A stretch of 64,000 nucleotides of DNA. Origin: Trichaptum fuscoviolaceum. Its lineage: Eukaryota > Basidiomycota > Agaricomycetes > Hymenochaetales > Trichaptaceae. The position numbers were made by a program, and so were the translations under genes. The DNA is taken from NCBI GenBank assembly GCA_910574455.1, contig CAJSYZ010000003.1:5369088-5433087 (forward strand), in the 5' to 3' direction. This document shows, piece after piece, positions 41,562 to 52,807 of the stretch. Each line of letters starts with the position of its first letter. Position 1 is the first letter of the stretch. The notes beneath the pieces are model-generated. The model was given only the letters and a program-made list of their open reading frames with translations, made no database searches and was not told where the DNA came from.

Positions 41562-42400
41562 GGATAATGTTGTTGTAGTTCTGGATAAATATTGTGTCGG
41601 GTTGATTGCTTGGACTCTTTAGTCTTGTTGGTTGTGAATCTTCGGTAAATGCAGACAAAAGTGTTGAAGAGAATAACTTAATGAACTTATTGTGTCTGAA
41701 TCGTCATTGTGTAAATTACTTCAAAAGTCTATATTATCAAACGAGACGAATCGACCTTTAGCAAGTCTTATGGTTGTTGATAATTATGTTAACAGAACTA
41801 TATAGTGTATATAACTGTATGTCCGTAGTATTCTGAAGGAGTTTTGCCAACAAGTGCGCTTGGATATGAAAACATGTATTTCGTTTCTTACGTATTTAAA
41901 TAAATATCTATATAGTGTCTGAAGTAATGTGTATTTCAAATAATTGTCACTGCGGCGGGGAAACGTGAGTATAGGGATTGGAGTTTGGATGAAGTTCGAG
42001 TTTCGCTAACTGGAGCTTTTCGTGACTGGCAAGAGACAGATGGGTCTAAGCTTGAGTCCCGGTTATTGCAGTAATGCTTGCGCGATTCTTCTCCTCAAGT
42101 TGACTTCAATTGCGCAGACCGTCGCGGTCTGGGGCATCCAGCAGAGTGCGTTATAGATAGGAAACATACTCAGGAGGCGGGAATAGCACATTGCATCGGG
42201 TTGGAACTTTATTGATATGTTTGAGACTGGTCTAGATACGAATTGCTGCGTAACCATTGCCGTGAAGTGCACAAGAACAGAGGAGAAGGCGATAGATTCT
42301 CTTGTCGAGAGATGAATCTCTCCTTTTTCCATGAAAGCGTCTACGGCGCTCTCGCACGGCTCGAGTCTCCACCGCAGCTTCGCATTGTCTTATTTTCGCC
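41562..42400. other. Intergenic, AT-rich, with an unassigned minus-strand frame
   Basis: The frame 42063-42332 (minus, 89 codons) is not recognised and could belong to the fragment run to its right. The remainder shows nothing. Confidence 0.3.
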
Positions 42401-42849
42401 TCACAGTAGAAGTTGATGTCGGCGCAGGTGACTCATTGTCTGAAGGTGAGTCCTGCCATGGTAGATGAGCAGTAAACAAACCTGATGCGTTGACCTTCGA
42501 GAAGACTTTTGGACAAGTTTCTCGTCTTCTTCGTCCTCTGGTCTCTTCGCATTCTTCTCCTTGTCTTCCACCTCGTTCCATGCTAGCTTGTCCAGCGTCT
42601 CTGCACTCTCACCATGAGCTACACGTTTGTTCTGAGAGTTCGAAGCTAGGATGTCTCGCGGCGCGTCCAAAATATCCATTTCATGCTCCGAGTCCTGTGT
42701 TCGATTACACTTCCGGCACAATTGCTCCGGGGGCTCCTGCTTCTTTCCTTTTTCTTCGCGCCTTTTGTCGCAAGCGTCATTTGTGCGATGATTCCGAAGG
42801 GATCTGCGGATGTTGCGGGTAGAGGAGCAAGGCGTGGAACCAGGCTTCG
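42401..42849 (-). pseudogene. Unassigned coding-like fragment next to the CLF1 piece
   Basis: Minus-strand trace with CRKCNRTQDSEHEMDILDAP, AETLDKLAWNEVEDKEKNAK and EDEEDEKLVQKSS. It looks like part of a charged protein, but I do not recognise it. It continues the minus-strand run of fragments without a gap. Confidence 0.35.
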
Positions 42850-44210
42850 CCACTTCTTCAAACAATGCATAGTCCAGCCACAGAAAGATGTATCGTCTCC
42901 AGTGACACTTCAAGTCACCGGGGGGGTATTTGCGCAACAGCTCGCTTGTAGACTTCAATAATCCCGTTTATCGCGCTTTCTATCTTGTCCTTTGACGCAT
43001 CTTCCTCCCGAAGTGACCTCAGTGAGTCTTCTTCCAAGCGAGCATAGTCAAACCATATGTCGTAATTTCGACGGTCGTGCACAAGTTCTTCCTCATATTG
43101 GATCCTCCTTTTCTCAGAACAGCGGTTTCTAGGGTGTTCCGAGCTCCATGCTGCTTTTCAAGCTTGGTGTAGGTAGCATAGAGTGCCTGGGACTTGGAGC
43201 CAGGTAATCTGTCCAACGCGAACTAGGGCGGTTTAAAACTTAGAAGCACATAAGCTTCGGGGAGTGCGTACCTTGTAGATTACCCTAGCTCGGTCGTACT
43301 CCTTCAATCGTGTTTCCATCTTTGCGAAAGCGCTAAACACCGCCTGTGCCTTCTCGATTTGTTCCGCATCATCACCAAACAACTCCAGTGCCATCCGGAA
43401 CACCTCACGAGCCTTTTCAGGCCTGATTCGCTCCTCCTCAAACATCGCCCACTTGACTCAGATGCGGGGTTCAGGTCGAACAGCAACCCACCGCTCGTAG
43501 ATTGCACTCGCGCAATGAAGTTATTGGTACCGCTCTTTAAGCTTGATGTACGCTTGCCATTTTTTGTCCTCTGGCTCCCATTACACCCATAGCTCAAACA
43601 CTTGATACGCGCCAGCGACGTTTCCGAGCAGTTCCTCCAGATACACGTATTTGTGCCAGAGTTGGTCTACGCGCGGCAACAAAATCACTGCTTGGTCAAA
43701 CAGATTGCGTGCATGCTGGACGCTTCGCCCTTCAGTTCCATCTCCGTGTAGGAGAGCCAGAGTTGGACTCTTCGTGGGTCTTCGAGAGCGCGCTCGTATA
43801 CCGAGCGCGAACGTTCGTATTCGCCTTGATTCGCCTACTTTGGGTTCAGTCACATCTCCGGTCATTTTGATAGTGTAAGTACCTCCTAACTAGCACAGGC
43901 TTTCCATTCTTTCCCGTTTCAACTCAGCACCTGAAAGATGAACCCAAGCATGATAACATATAAGTTTCCCCTCGTCCGCCGAATCCTCTCCTTGAACTCC
44001 TTACACTTCCGGCCTCGGTATTTATGGAGTTCCTCAAAGTCTTCAATGCGTTCTTTTGGCTTGCGAAGAACTGTTTCCTGGCGCTCTTGTCCTTCCCGAA
44101 GCAGTTGTTCTGCTGTAATCTACTTGAGCTTAAGCATCATCCTTGAATAAAAGTGATTGGGTACATACTTGTATCGCCGCGGGTGCACGCAATGTTTTTA
44201 CGCCTTCCGC
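42850..44210 (-). pseudogene. CLF1: Pre-mRNA-splicing factor CLF1/Syf3 (crooked-neck, HAT repeat) pseudogene
   Basis: On the minus strand, HAT-repeat blocks follow the order of the intact protein: EQLLREG-like start near 44110, GRKCKEFKE-like near 44000, [20 protein letters not shown] (43720-43661), [20 protein letters not shown], then [20 protein letters not shown] (43442), [37 protein letters not shown] (43323), [18 protein letters not shown] (43198) and HWRRYIFLWLDYALFEEV (about 42900). The protein is a scaffold of the Prp19/NTC spliceosome complex. Frameshifts and stops interrupt it repeatedly, and intron-like gaps remain (for example 43274-43210). Confidence 0.85.
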
Positions 44211-44344
44211 CTGCTGAACTGTGTTGTGAAAGATGCGATGACCCTTCATGAGCCGACCCGCAAGCGTTGAAGCGGGTGAAGCGTGCCTGACAGTTCCGAC
44301 TCATGTCCCTCGAAGCCATCTTCATCTGGGCCCTGAAGAGTGAT

Positions 44345-45375
44345 TTCGCCGTCGAATTAATCCTTAGCATCCGCGAGCTCAGAACCACCTCCTGACGGTC
44401 CTTCTCCGCCACTCGAAAAGTAGGCATTGACAACTATATCCCAAGTATCTTGCTCGTTCTCTTCCGTGTCCCACTCCTCTTCCGCAATTGCTCTGTTGTC
44501 CAGCAGTTCGCCTATTGTCTCAATTGATGCCCTTGCTCGAGAGATCCATTCCCGAACTTCTCGTCGTGGCTTGGGCTGAATATACGAGCCTGACGCGCTA
44601 ACGTTTCCCGACGCAGAAGAGCTTGTGATCGGGGTTGTTACATCACACACGCTTCCTGGCGTGGGTGTTGTTCCCTTTGGGGGAGAAAGGGGTGTATTAG
44701 AAAGCGAGAGGCGTGGAGGTTGGCCGTGATGAAGACGTTGGCGACGGTTAGCCTCCTCGAGCTACTCCGTTAGCTTTTGTATCTGTGAGGCCTAATCTCT
44801 TATTTGATTGAGCAAAAGTTCGCGTTTTCTGACAAAATAAGAGTAATTAGTAAACGAGAACGAAACTGACAAGTCCATCGAGAGTTGTTAATTCAAGACG
44901 TGAAAAGTACACTTACGGTGGTTGCCTCCGTCCTTTCCGTCCCGGAATCATATATTTGTGATTCCTATTCAAACAACACCTGCAAGTATTTGGATCTGTC
45001 GTGAATTCGTAACAGACGTTCAAGTTCTTGTATCGAACACAAGCGCCTCTGTTTGACAAATTTATCAGCCAGCGAGAAGAGGAACTAATCCTGAGTCCAC
45101 TTACGCTTTTGGCTTCTGTTCTTGCGATGGCTGTCCAACCGTCCACTCTGTGCGTCATTCATGGGCATGCTAGGCGTTCCGGGAAGCACTTCTGACATCA
45201 CGGTCGGTTGACCCATCTGCTGATGGTAAACCGCGTCTCTCTCACAAATTCGGTCCATCTTGATATTGACCCTCATACTCATAAGCATCGCCATATGGCT
45301 ATAGTTTGGATCCGTCGTGTATCCGTCGATGCTGCCGAAGCTTTGTCCTTGGTATTGTTCGTAGTCTGAATCCGG
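44345..45375 (-). pseudogene. Zn2Cys6 transcription-factor fragment with damaged zinc cluster
   Basis: Minus-strand blocks: GSIDGYTTDPNYSHMAMLMS (45335), VNIKMDRICERDAVYHQQMG, LPGTPSMPMNDAQSGRLDSH, a short intron, then GACVRYKNLNVCYEFTTDPN and TCRCCLNRNHKYMIPGRKGR (45045-44920), and after another gap DVTTPITSSSASGNVSASG, REWISRARASIETIGELLDN (about 44550) ending at 44345. The Cys6 cluster should be CxxC-x6-C ... CxxC ... C; here the second Cys is Tyr, the third is displaced and the last is Tyr, so zinc binding is lost. It is joined directly to the DRS1 piece on one side and the CLF1 piece on the other, in the same orientation. Confidence 0.7.
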
Positions 45376-45604
45376 ATCATGCCCAAGAAGCGCAACCGGG
45401 ATCGTCGCAGCTTGAATGGGCGTGGTGGCCCTGAAGCCCATAGCCGTGAGCGACTCCAGGAGTGGCTGCGAGAGTGACATGGTGGTGAATGGGGTGTGGA
45501 CGGGTTGAGCGGAAGATTGCGCGAGTTCGGGGTTCGTGGGAAAGGCGAAGAAAGCGGCTTTGCGCTCTTTCTGAGCTCAGTCTCTTCTTCGGAGGCAAGG
45601 TCAG
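45376..45604 (-). pseudogene. DRS1: DEAD-box helicase DRS1 fragment (Q motif only)
   Basis: Minus strand: LASEEETELRK, then (frame-shifted) ERKAAFFAFPTNPELAQS and MSLSQPLLESLTAMGF followed by TTPIQAATIPVALLGHD (45480-45385). This matches the segment of DRS1/DDX27, a ribosome-biogenesis helicase, up to the Q motif. It stops just before motif I and reads in frame into the transcription-factor piece. The right edge touches the glucan synthase piece at about 45604. Too short to function. Confidence 0.7.
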
Positions 45605-47225
45605 AGGAAGCGGGGGCGCATCAGCCTCTCCGCCTCGGGCACAAGCAACTTGAAGCTATACGGATCCATCGAGATCATATTTGAACATCCATGAAACGGC
45701 GCCTTGCCATTGTTGAAGAATGAAGACAGCGTGTCTTGAAATGTGTACGTCTTAAACGGCGCAAACAGATTCTTCACAACCGTCTTGCTCACATACAGTT
45801 CGCTTTCCGTCTAGTTTGATCCAGGTAGCTGCGCAAGTGCGTCCAATTTCCACATTGCGCAAGGTCGAATCCATCGTGGAGGGCAGTGTAAACAGAACGG
45901 AGGTAGTTGAACTTCGTGTCCATATGCTACGCCTCCATTGCTGGGTCAAAGTAAACAAGCGAATTCGAGTCATTGTAGCAACGTGTAAGAGCCTTCTGCA
46001 ACTTGAAATACTGATCTGAGAAAAGCTTGTAGCATCCATGGCGCGGCCAAGCGAAGTTGGCGGGTTTAGCTTGATGACTGTTCCAAGATCAGCACTATGA
46101 AGTGAAAGATGAAAAAAGTACTGACCCAAAGAGATAATTGCTAGCACCGTTCTCATACATGTGGAAGCTCTGCTCCTCACCGTAGTACAGAAGGGAAATA
46201 GCAGGCATGACCAAGCTTGTCACGAACGTTGCAAGTACTAAATTCGCAGCCGTTTACCACGCTCGCCAGTGATAGACATCGAAGTTAGTCTTGCCGAAGA
46301 TACAATGCGGGTCTGTCTTGCCCGACTGCGCGATAATGAAATCATTTGTCACGAACATTGCATCCCACCGTGACGCGTCGACGAAGTTCACGCCAACATC
46401 ATCAGGGGCTTGCAAGTTACCGTCCATACCAAGGAAGCGCGTGAAGGAACGATATGTTGAGTAGTGGAAGCCAACGCCATCCAGACCGTTGATGCCCTTC
46501 GAGCGGAGGAAATGCTGCTTATCGTCCGATGCCATGTTGTTAATGGCAGCCAAATCAGGGAGCGGCGACATCGTCGGTGTATAACCAAAACCAAGATACA
46601 AAGCTCAAAATGTGTTGTCACCGGTGACTTCGCCGGTAATGAAGAAGTTGTTCTTATTGACACTTGCAGTGCATGAGCGCGCAGCTGTGGTCCATTCTGC
46701 CAGAGCGGTCAATGTGACCTGTGTGCTCTTGTCGATACAGATGGTGTCGATGTCAAGTGCCTTGATCACCATGCATTCGAACGTCTTGAGCTTTGCCATC
46801 ACTTGAGGACTCCACTCCCTTAGACAATCTTGCACGGATGCGAACTTGGTCAGTTGACGCTGCCAATCCGGATGACAGCACCAAAGGCCCCCAGGTCACA
46901 TACAAGTCTGCCTGCCATGGCATGCTCACGAACGCAGTACCCGCAATGAAAATGCCCTTGATGTCCATGTCCTTGAGGTAATCGAGTTTGTTCGCCAAGC
47001 CATGGACATCGCCGCCAAAGCGCAGCGTCTCGCGCCAATCGTTTTCGAACATCGTCTGGATGAAGTCATTGTTACTCGGGTCTCCATCGGCGATTTTGTC
47101 AAGCAACACGGTGTAGAATGGCAGCGCCCGCCAGTTAGGGGGCGACTGTGTGTAGGTGGTGTTCTTGCGAGTGGACTGGTACTGCGTCCGGTCCTGCGCG
47201 TTCTGGTCAACATTCAGTTTCCACT
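45605..47225 (-). pseudogene. AGS1: Alpha-1,3-glucan synthase pseudogene, long fragment
   Basis: Minus-strand blocks in order: ALPFYTVLLDKIADGDPSNN (47135), LRFGGDVHGLANKLDYLKDM (47020), DIKGIFIAGTAFVSMPWQAD (46970), KTFECMVIKALDIDTICID (46790), KSTQVTLTALAEWTTAA, GFGYTPTMSPLPDLAAINN (46590), FHYSTYRSFTRFLGMDGNLQ, DAMFVTNDFIIAQSGKTDPH, TNFDVYHWRAW (46286), LVMPAISLLYYGEEQSFHMY (about 46215), then KTVVKNLFAPFKTYTFQDTL and FHGCSNMISMDPYSF to 45605. It covers much of the extracellular GH13-like domain of the cell-wall enzyme. A block between FVSMPWQAD and the ALDID region is deleted, and several stops are present. The ALDIDTICID text has Cys where family members have Arg next to the catalytic Asp. 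It begins the co-oriented run of fragments down to 42.4 kb. Confidence 0.8.
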
Positions 47226-47690
47226 GTGCCAGGTCAGAGCTGTAAGGAGCGGCATTGGCGTGTGTCGATAGGAGTGTAGTGAGTGTGGTAGGTCATGGAT
47301 GATGGTGAGAAGGAAAAGGTCTGGGCAAGCCCGCAATACTTCAAGTTCAACATCGAGTTTCCTGTTTTGAAAGCAGCAAAATCTTGTTAAGAATTTCCAA
47401 GTCCTAATACACTTGAACACTGAAACCCTGACTTGCTTTCTGATGTACTGAGAGATGGCTTGCATGCTGAAACACTCCTTATTTCAATGAATTAAGGCAA
47501 TCAGTGTATTTTCAGACGAAGTAGCGACCCTTCAGACAGCTGCCAGCCATATCAGGACGCGTCAGTTGCCATAAGCAGAAAGAAGTTTCCCGTAGTATTC
47601 AAGTTGGCAGGTGATTTGTAATGCTTAGTACAGGCTGACAAATGAAACTTTTTTTCCCGGCCTAGATCTCTCTAGTAACGCTTTGTGGCG
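47226..47690. other. Spacer between the glucan synthase fragment and the 95-bp array
   Basis: No gene. No copy of the hairpin-element left end was found here, in either orientation. Confidence 0.4.
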
Positions 47691-47695
47691 AATAT

Positions 47696-49098
47696 TTCCA
47701 GTTGGGAAGGTGCAGCTGCGGCTTGCACCTGGGCTATGAAACTATACTATCTGTTCGTCACAGCAAGCATTCCTTCTACGGACAGGATGTTTCCAGTTGG
47801 GCAGGTGCAGCTGCGGCTTGCACCTGGGCTATGAAACTATACTATCTGTTCGTCACAGCAAGCATTCCTTCTACGGACAGGATGTTTCCAGTTGGGCAGG
47901 TGCAGCTGCGGCTTTGCACCTGGGCTATGAAACTATACTATCTGTTCGTTACAGCAAGCATTCCTTCTACGGACAGGATGTTTCCAGTTGGGCAGGTGCA
48001 GCTGCGGCTTGCACCTGGGCTATGAAACTATACTATCTGTTCGTTACAGCAAGCATTCCTTCTACGGACAGGATGTTTCCAGTTGGGCAGGTGCAGCTGC
48101 GGCTTGCACCTGGGCTATGAAACTATACTATCTGTTCGTTACAGCAAGCATTCCTTCTACGGACAGGATGTTTCCAGTTGGGCAGGTGCAGCTGCGGCTT
48201 GCACCTGGGCTATGAAACTATACTATCTGTTCGTCACAGCAAGCATTCCTTCTACGGACAGGATGTTTCCAGTTGGGCAGGTGCAGCTGCGGCTTGCACC
48301 TGGGCTATGAAACTATACTATCTGTTCGTTACAGCAAGCATTCCTTCTACGGACAGGATGTTTCCAGTTGGGCAGGTGCAGCTGCGGCTTGCACCTGGGC
48401 TATGAAACTATACTATCTGTTCGTTACAGCAAGCATTCCTTCTACGGACAGGATGTTTCCAGTTGGGCAGGTGCAGCTGCGGCTTGCACCTGGGCTATGA
48501 AACTATACTATCTGTTCGTCACAGCAAGCATTCCTTCTACGGACAGGATGTTTCCAGTTGGGCAGGTGCAGCTGCGGCTTGCACCTGGGCTATGAAACTA
48601 TACTATCTGTTCGTTACAGCAAGCATTCCTTCTACGGACAGGATGTTTCCAGTTGGGCAGGTGCAGCTGCGGCTTGCACCTGGGCTATGAAACTATACTA
48701 TCTGTTCGTTACAGCAAGCATTCCTTCTACGGACAGGATGTTTCCAGTTGGGCAGGTGCAGCTGCGGCTTGCACCTGGGCTATGAAACTATACTATCTGT
48801 TCGTTACAGCAAGCATTCCTTCTACGGACAGGATGTTTCCAGTTGGGCAGGTGCAGCTGCGGCTTGCACCTGGGCTATGAAACTATACTATCTGTTCGTC
48901 ACAGCAAGCATTCCTTCTACGGACAGGATGTTTCCAGTTGGGCAGGTGCAGCTGCGGCTTGCACCTGGGCTATGAAACTATACTATCTGTTCGTTACAGC
49001 AAGCATTCCTTCTACGGACAGGATGTTTCCAGTTGGGCAGGTGCAGCTGTGACTTGCACCTGGGCTATGAAACTATACTATCTACGACAGGATGTTTC
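47696..49098 (+). repeat. 95-bp minisatellite, about 14.5 near-identical units
   Basis: The unit starts GTTGGGCAGGTGCAGCTGCG and ends ACAGGATGTTTCCA. Spacing is 95 bases throughout except one 96-base unit (third). Each unit contains a hairpin, CAGGTGCA - 9 bases - TGCACCTG. Apart from the edge units, the main variable base is C or T in TTCGT(C/T)ACAGC. Overlapping 75-codon frames occur in every unit, but they are a by-product of the repeat: 95 is not a multiple of 3 and each frame ends in the next unit or two. Array homogeneity implies recent expansion or conversion. Confidence 0.95.
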
Positions 49099-50750
49099 CA
49101 GACAGTGAGATGTTCAGTTGTGCGCAGGGCTCCTCAAGTGTCCCGTATTTGGTTACGACCGTAATCGGTGCCCACTTTACCGTTACGCGTTGGATAAATA
49201 CGGGCCGTAAATGTTCTACGGATATTGTTTACGGTAGGGTACCGGAAGTATACGATTCGTAAGCGGAAATTAAGGTATTCGTTAATTATTTTCATACCTT
49301 TGTTATGTGACTCTGCTAGAGCAAGAGGATAACACCTACTGGAGATTTTGTTGTTGTTGTTTACCATGTAGTAAACTAGCACTATTTTATATATAAATTT
49401 GAATTGGAGAAGTTATATTCTTTAAGTAACATAAAGTATCATGGCTGGGAGAGAAACGAATGGAAGATAGGACGTGGGCGGGGAAGATGATTAGTTGCCT
49501 GAAGAGCTTCGGTGGCGCAGCATATTGATCAGTAAATGACGAGATAAAAAGCGAGTACACTTACATAGTAGGTAGATACTGTTGGGATCAGGAGAATCTT
49601 CCTTGACATGTGGCGGGACAGCAAGTACATATCAATGACATATGTGTGGACAGTATACACAGGCATCTCAGGGTCGTTTTTCGGGGCGATGAGACATCGA
49701 ACCTCGGGGTACGGTGAGTCATCAAGTGAGTGACTACGTCAGTAGAGAGTAAAGTGTTGACCTAGGATAGTAGTTCTCCTTTTGATGTTGTGTTCGTCGA
49801 ACTCAGTGAAGGGGAGGTTCATGTCATCGACTATCCACGGATAATGTTCCGTTCGTTCTTTCGAGATAAATGCGACAGATCGACATACCATTGTCGCACT
49901 ACTAGTACTCGGTGTCCCTGTTTTTCAAGTTTGAGCTCTGTTTGTTGCGCTCTTATATCATTGTACGATCGCGTTCAAATGCTTGATACAGAAGTGGGTA
50001 AGGGAAGAAATTGTAAGAGGTACGTCGTTACTCAATGGCGCCAAGACGCGGGAAGAATCGGATACATTGAATCGAATACTTTTGCGTCGAAAAAAGGTAG
50101 AAATTAGCTGATTCCAAGCAATGCAATCCCGAATGGAAGCCGTACAGTCCGCAATTCTGCACTCGGAACGGATAGTGCGGTACAAATGTGGCCGTGGCTT
50201 TGGGCGTTGGAAAGTCTACATGGTACGGTGTTGAGGAGCTGAAATTCAGCGATTGGGTGTCTTTTCTATGTATGAGTGGACTTTATTATTGTTCTGTCTT
50301 TGACGTTAAACTACATCTATAATGCGAGAATGATATTGGATGTGTTAAGTGTAGTATATGGGCCCTTTTCAGGAAGTCCGTCAAGTAATTTTTCAATTGA
50401 TGCATCTATTGAGTGAGAGTTATCCTTGTTAGTCTATCAAGGCTTATGTGTAAGTTAACATAGTGCTGCGACCGAAATGCTGTAGGCGCTCGCGGCAATG
50501 ATTATATTATTAATGTTCTGAAAGAATTTAAGGGTGGTAAGGTGATCAGTAATTAACAGTGTTGAAGTGTATTTGAAGTTACGAATAGCTTAAAGTATGA
50601 ATAGCAAGTACAGTTGTGCTTAGCTAAGAATTGTCGGGCTGGAAGTTATATGAAGTTGATGAGAAGTTGAATGGGAAGAAGTATGAGAACACAGATTGGC
50701 AAGAGGAAGATTGCATAAGGTACGCATGGGCTAAGCTGTATATACTATTA
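49099..50750. other. Gene-poor stretch with TACGG-rich palindromic part
   Basis: 49140-49280 is rich in TACGG/CCGTA words, with an inverted pair CCCGTATTT (49141) and AAATACGGG (49195). A 105-codon frame at 49790-50107 is unassigned. Nothing else is recognised. Confidence 0.35.
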
Positions 50751-50754
50751 AATT

Positions 50755-52104
50755 CTAAAAGACGTCTATGATTGTAGTTTTATAGAGAAGGCGAATGTCT
50801 GGGATAGGAAGCTTCAAGAACTGTCCAATGTTTCGAATGTTTATTACTCTGGAATGGTCTCTTTCCCCTTCTTCTTCACAGCGACTCTCGTCTTCCCTGT
50901 CGCCATCCTCTTCAGTGTCAGTGTCTGGTTCAACCAACGATGCTTCAAAGGGATAAGAGGACACAAGTATCCTCTCTCGAACGAGGGTAAAGCTTGTTAA
51001 AAAAGGGTATGTATCTCCAAAATGAGGAATACATCTTTTAACAATTTGTCTTGTGCCGCTGACCGTCTCTACCATAGAGTCAGATGCCGTAATCGTCAGT
51101 CGTTTGAGCCTCGGGCAATGCACGGAAGGAATGCACATATCGAAAGCAAAAGTGATTGATCCCCTGATAATTATCTCCAATGATTCGAGTGCGTTTAATG
51201 TTGGTTTATTGTATGTTGAGATTTCGTTGGTATGATGACATTCGAATATCTTGAGCCTTAGATGTGTGAGACGTTGAGAATGAGCAAATATATATGCAAA
51301 TTTGAAGAAAGTCTTTTTGCCTAGATCGACATCGGGCAGTGTAAGACTTTCGATGTAATCGTCGAATTGGGAAGTAGACTGATGGCCGACGTCCGTAAAT
51401 CGCTCCAGTTTGGGTAGCTTCCATGACTCGTAGAGGTTGATGAATGATGGGAAGCTTGTGACCGAAAGCTCGCGGAGATTATTCATGGTCAGGCCGAATA
51501 AGAATTGAACAATGGATACGTCGAAAATGAAGTCGATAAAGAGTCTTGCACTGCTCCAGGAATCGGAAATGTCAATGAGTGTCAAAAGTGATGGTCGCTT
51601 TTCCTCCCGTATATCTGTCTGTTCTATGCGCTTGTCGATTATTATATTTGCTTTGAACCCATGTCGTCCGCAGCGATATGCCATTTCGTTAATGACGTGA
51701 ACATCCGTAAAGTTCGTCAAAGTGATTCCTGTCCACAGACGGCTTTCTTGGCGGAGAATTGATCGCATTTTTTTCGATGTATTAGTAAATCGTACGATTG
51801 CTTTGAGGTCGTTGATAAGCTGTTTGGCTATCGTAGTAATAACTTCGTGTGGGAGGTGGAGAATATGGAAGGAGTTTGTGTATAAAGGTTGCATGAGCTG
51901 GGGATGTAGATTGTGGCTGATATTGGTAGCTGCGGTAATTGAATACGTAGACCCGGAAGGAGAAGTCTGTGTCGGATGATGATCATAACTAATCGCTTTT
52001 GAATGAATTTCCCCAATCCTGCGCACTGCATCCGTAGACTTTGTCCAGCCTGTTGAGTGAGAGCTTCCGTGCACCATTGCGGTTGTGAATTCGGTCGCCT
52101 TCAT
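50755..52104 (-). CDS. F-box-like protein, family member 5, with acidic C-terminus
   Basis: The only intact family member on the minus strand. The first ATG is at 52104, giving 449 residues; the frame is open 12 codons further upstream without ATG. F-box-like segment at residues ~79-125 (FHILHLPHEVITTIAKQL ... LWTGITLTNF). Family signature YESWKLPKLERF is present, while the second signature is replaced. Near the C-terminus there is a strongly acidic stretch (EPDTDTEEDGDREDESRCEE) unlike the other members. It is more diverged than members 1-4 and 6. Predicted SCF adaptor by domain only. Confidence 0.65.
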   Translation of the reverse strand: MKATEFTTAMVHGSSHSTGWTKSTDAVRRIGEIHSKAISYDHHPTQTSPSGSTYSITAATNISHNLHPQLMQPLYTNSFHILHLPHEVITTIAKQLINDLKAIVRFTNTSKKMRSILRQESRLWTGITLTNFTDVHVINEMAYRCGRHGFKANIIIDKRIEQTDIREEKRPSLLTLIDISDSWSSARLFIDFIFDVSIVQFLFGLTMNNLRELSVTSFPSFINLYESWKLPKLERFTDVGHQSTSQFDDYIESLTLPDVDLGKKTFFKFAYIFAHSQRLTHLRLKIFECHHTNEISTYNKPTLNALESLEIIIRGSITFAFDMCIPSVHCPRLKRLTITASDSMVETVSGTRQIVKRCIPHFGDTYPFLTSFTLVRERILVSSYPFEASLVEPDTDTEEDGDREDESRCEEEGERDHSRVINIRNIGQFLKLPIPDIRLLYKTTIIDVF

Positions 52105-52800
52105 AGATGCTTCCTGGGAGGTGGTGCTGATACAACCCACGGTCGAGCGTCTGTGACAATCTGCTTAGTGTAGATGAGATTAGTGATGCAGGTTAATATG
52201 GCGGACTGAAAACTTGCATTTGATTATGTGATGGCAGTGGCTGTTGAGTATATGGCCTGAGTATAGATAGACGCTAGATGTTCTAAGAAATGCACTGAAA
52301 GTGGGCAATTCTCTACCTGCGGAATGCTATTTGACTTTGTTTATCCTATTTGACTTTGTTTACTCCTATGTTACCATATTAGGGTATGGAAATATTATGG
52401 CCGGAAAATTCTTATAATGGTGGTTGCTTGGGAGACTAATTTTGCGAACGCTGTGGATGCATGGTCATCCGAGAATGTACCAAATTTTAATTTGTGACAA
52501 TGGTTATAGTTATAAGGGTTGTTTTATATGAATGAAAGGAAGCCGACCGGTGTCCTCGTAGTCGCACAGGTCCGAAAGACTACTATTTGAGCTTGCTTGG
52601 ACTTGAGGTTACTTATACTACTAGTATTTGGGTTTACTGTGGATATTGTGACGACAACGGGTATGAAAGTTGGGAAATATTACACATTATAGTTTTATAT
52701 CTTTCTTCACTAATACTGGCTCTTCTATATACGCTTAGGTGTTTTCGGATGCCTTGAGAAGAAGATTGGAAGAAACATAGAAATTTCTGTAATCTGAAGA
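52105..52800. other. Divergent intergenic region between F-box members
   Basis: Likely promoters of the minus-strand gene and of the ancestral plus-strand pseudogene. A GACTTTGTTTA(T/C)CCTAT sequence is tandemly doubled at about 52331-52368. Confidence 0.3.
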
Positions 52801-52807
52801 TTGTTCT

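Noticed and set aside
47702..49052. Thirteen overlapping 69-107 codon frames starting MGRCSCGLHLGYE
   Set aside because: They are generated by the 95-bp repeat in rotating frames; there is no initiation context, domain or unique sequence.
47696..49098. CRISPR-like array
   Set aside because: Units are contiguous 95-bp repeats without unique spacers, and the genome is eukaryotic.
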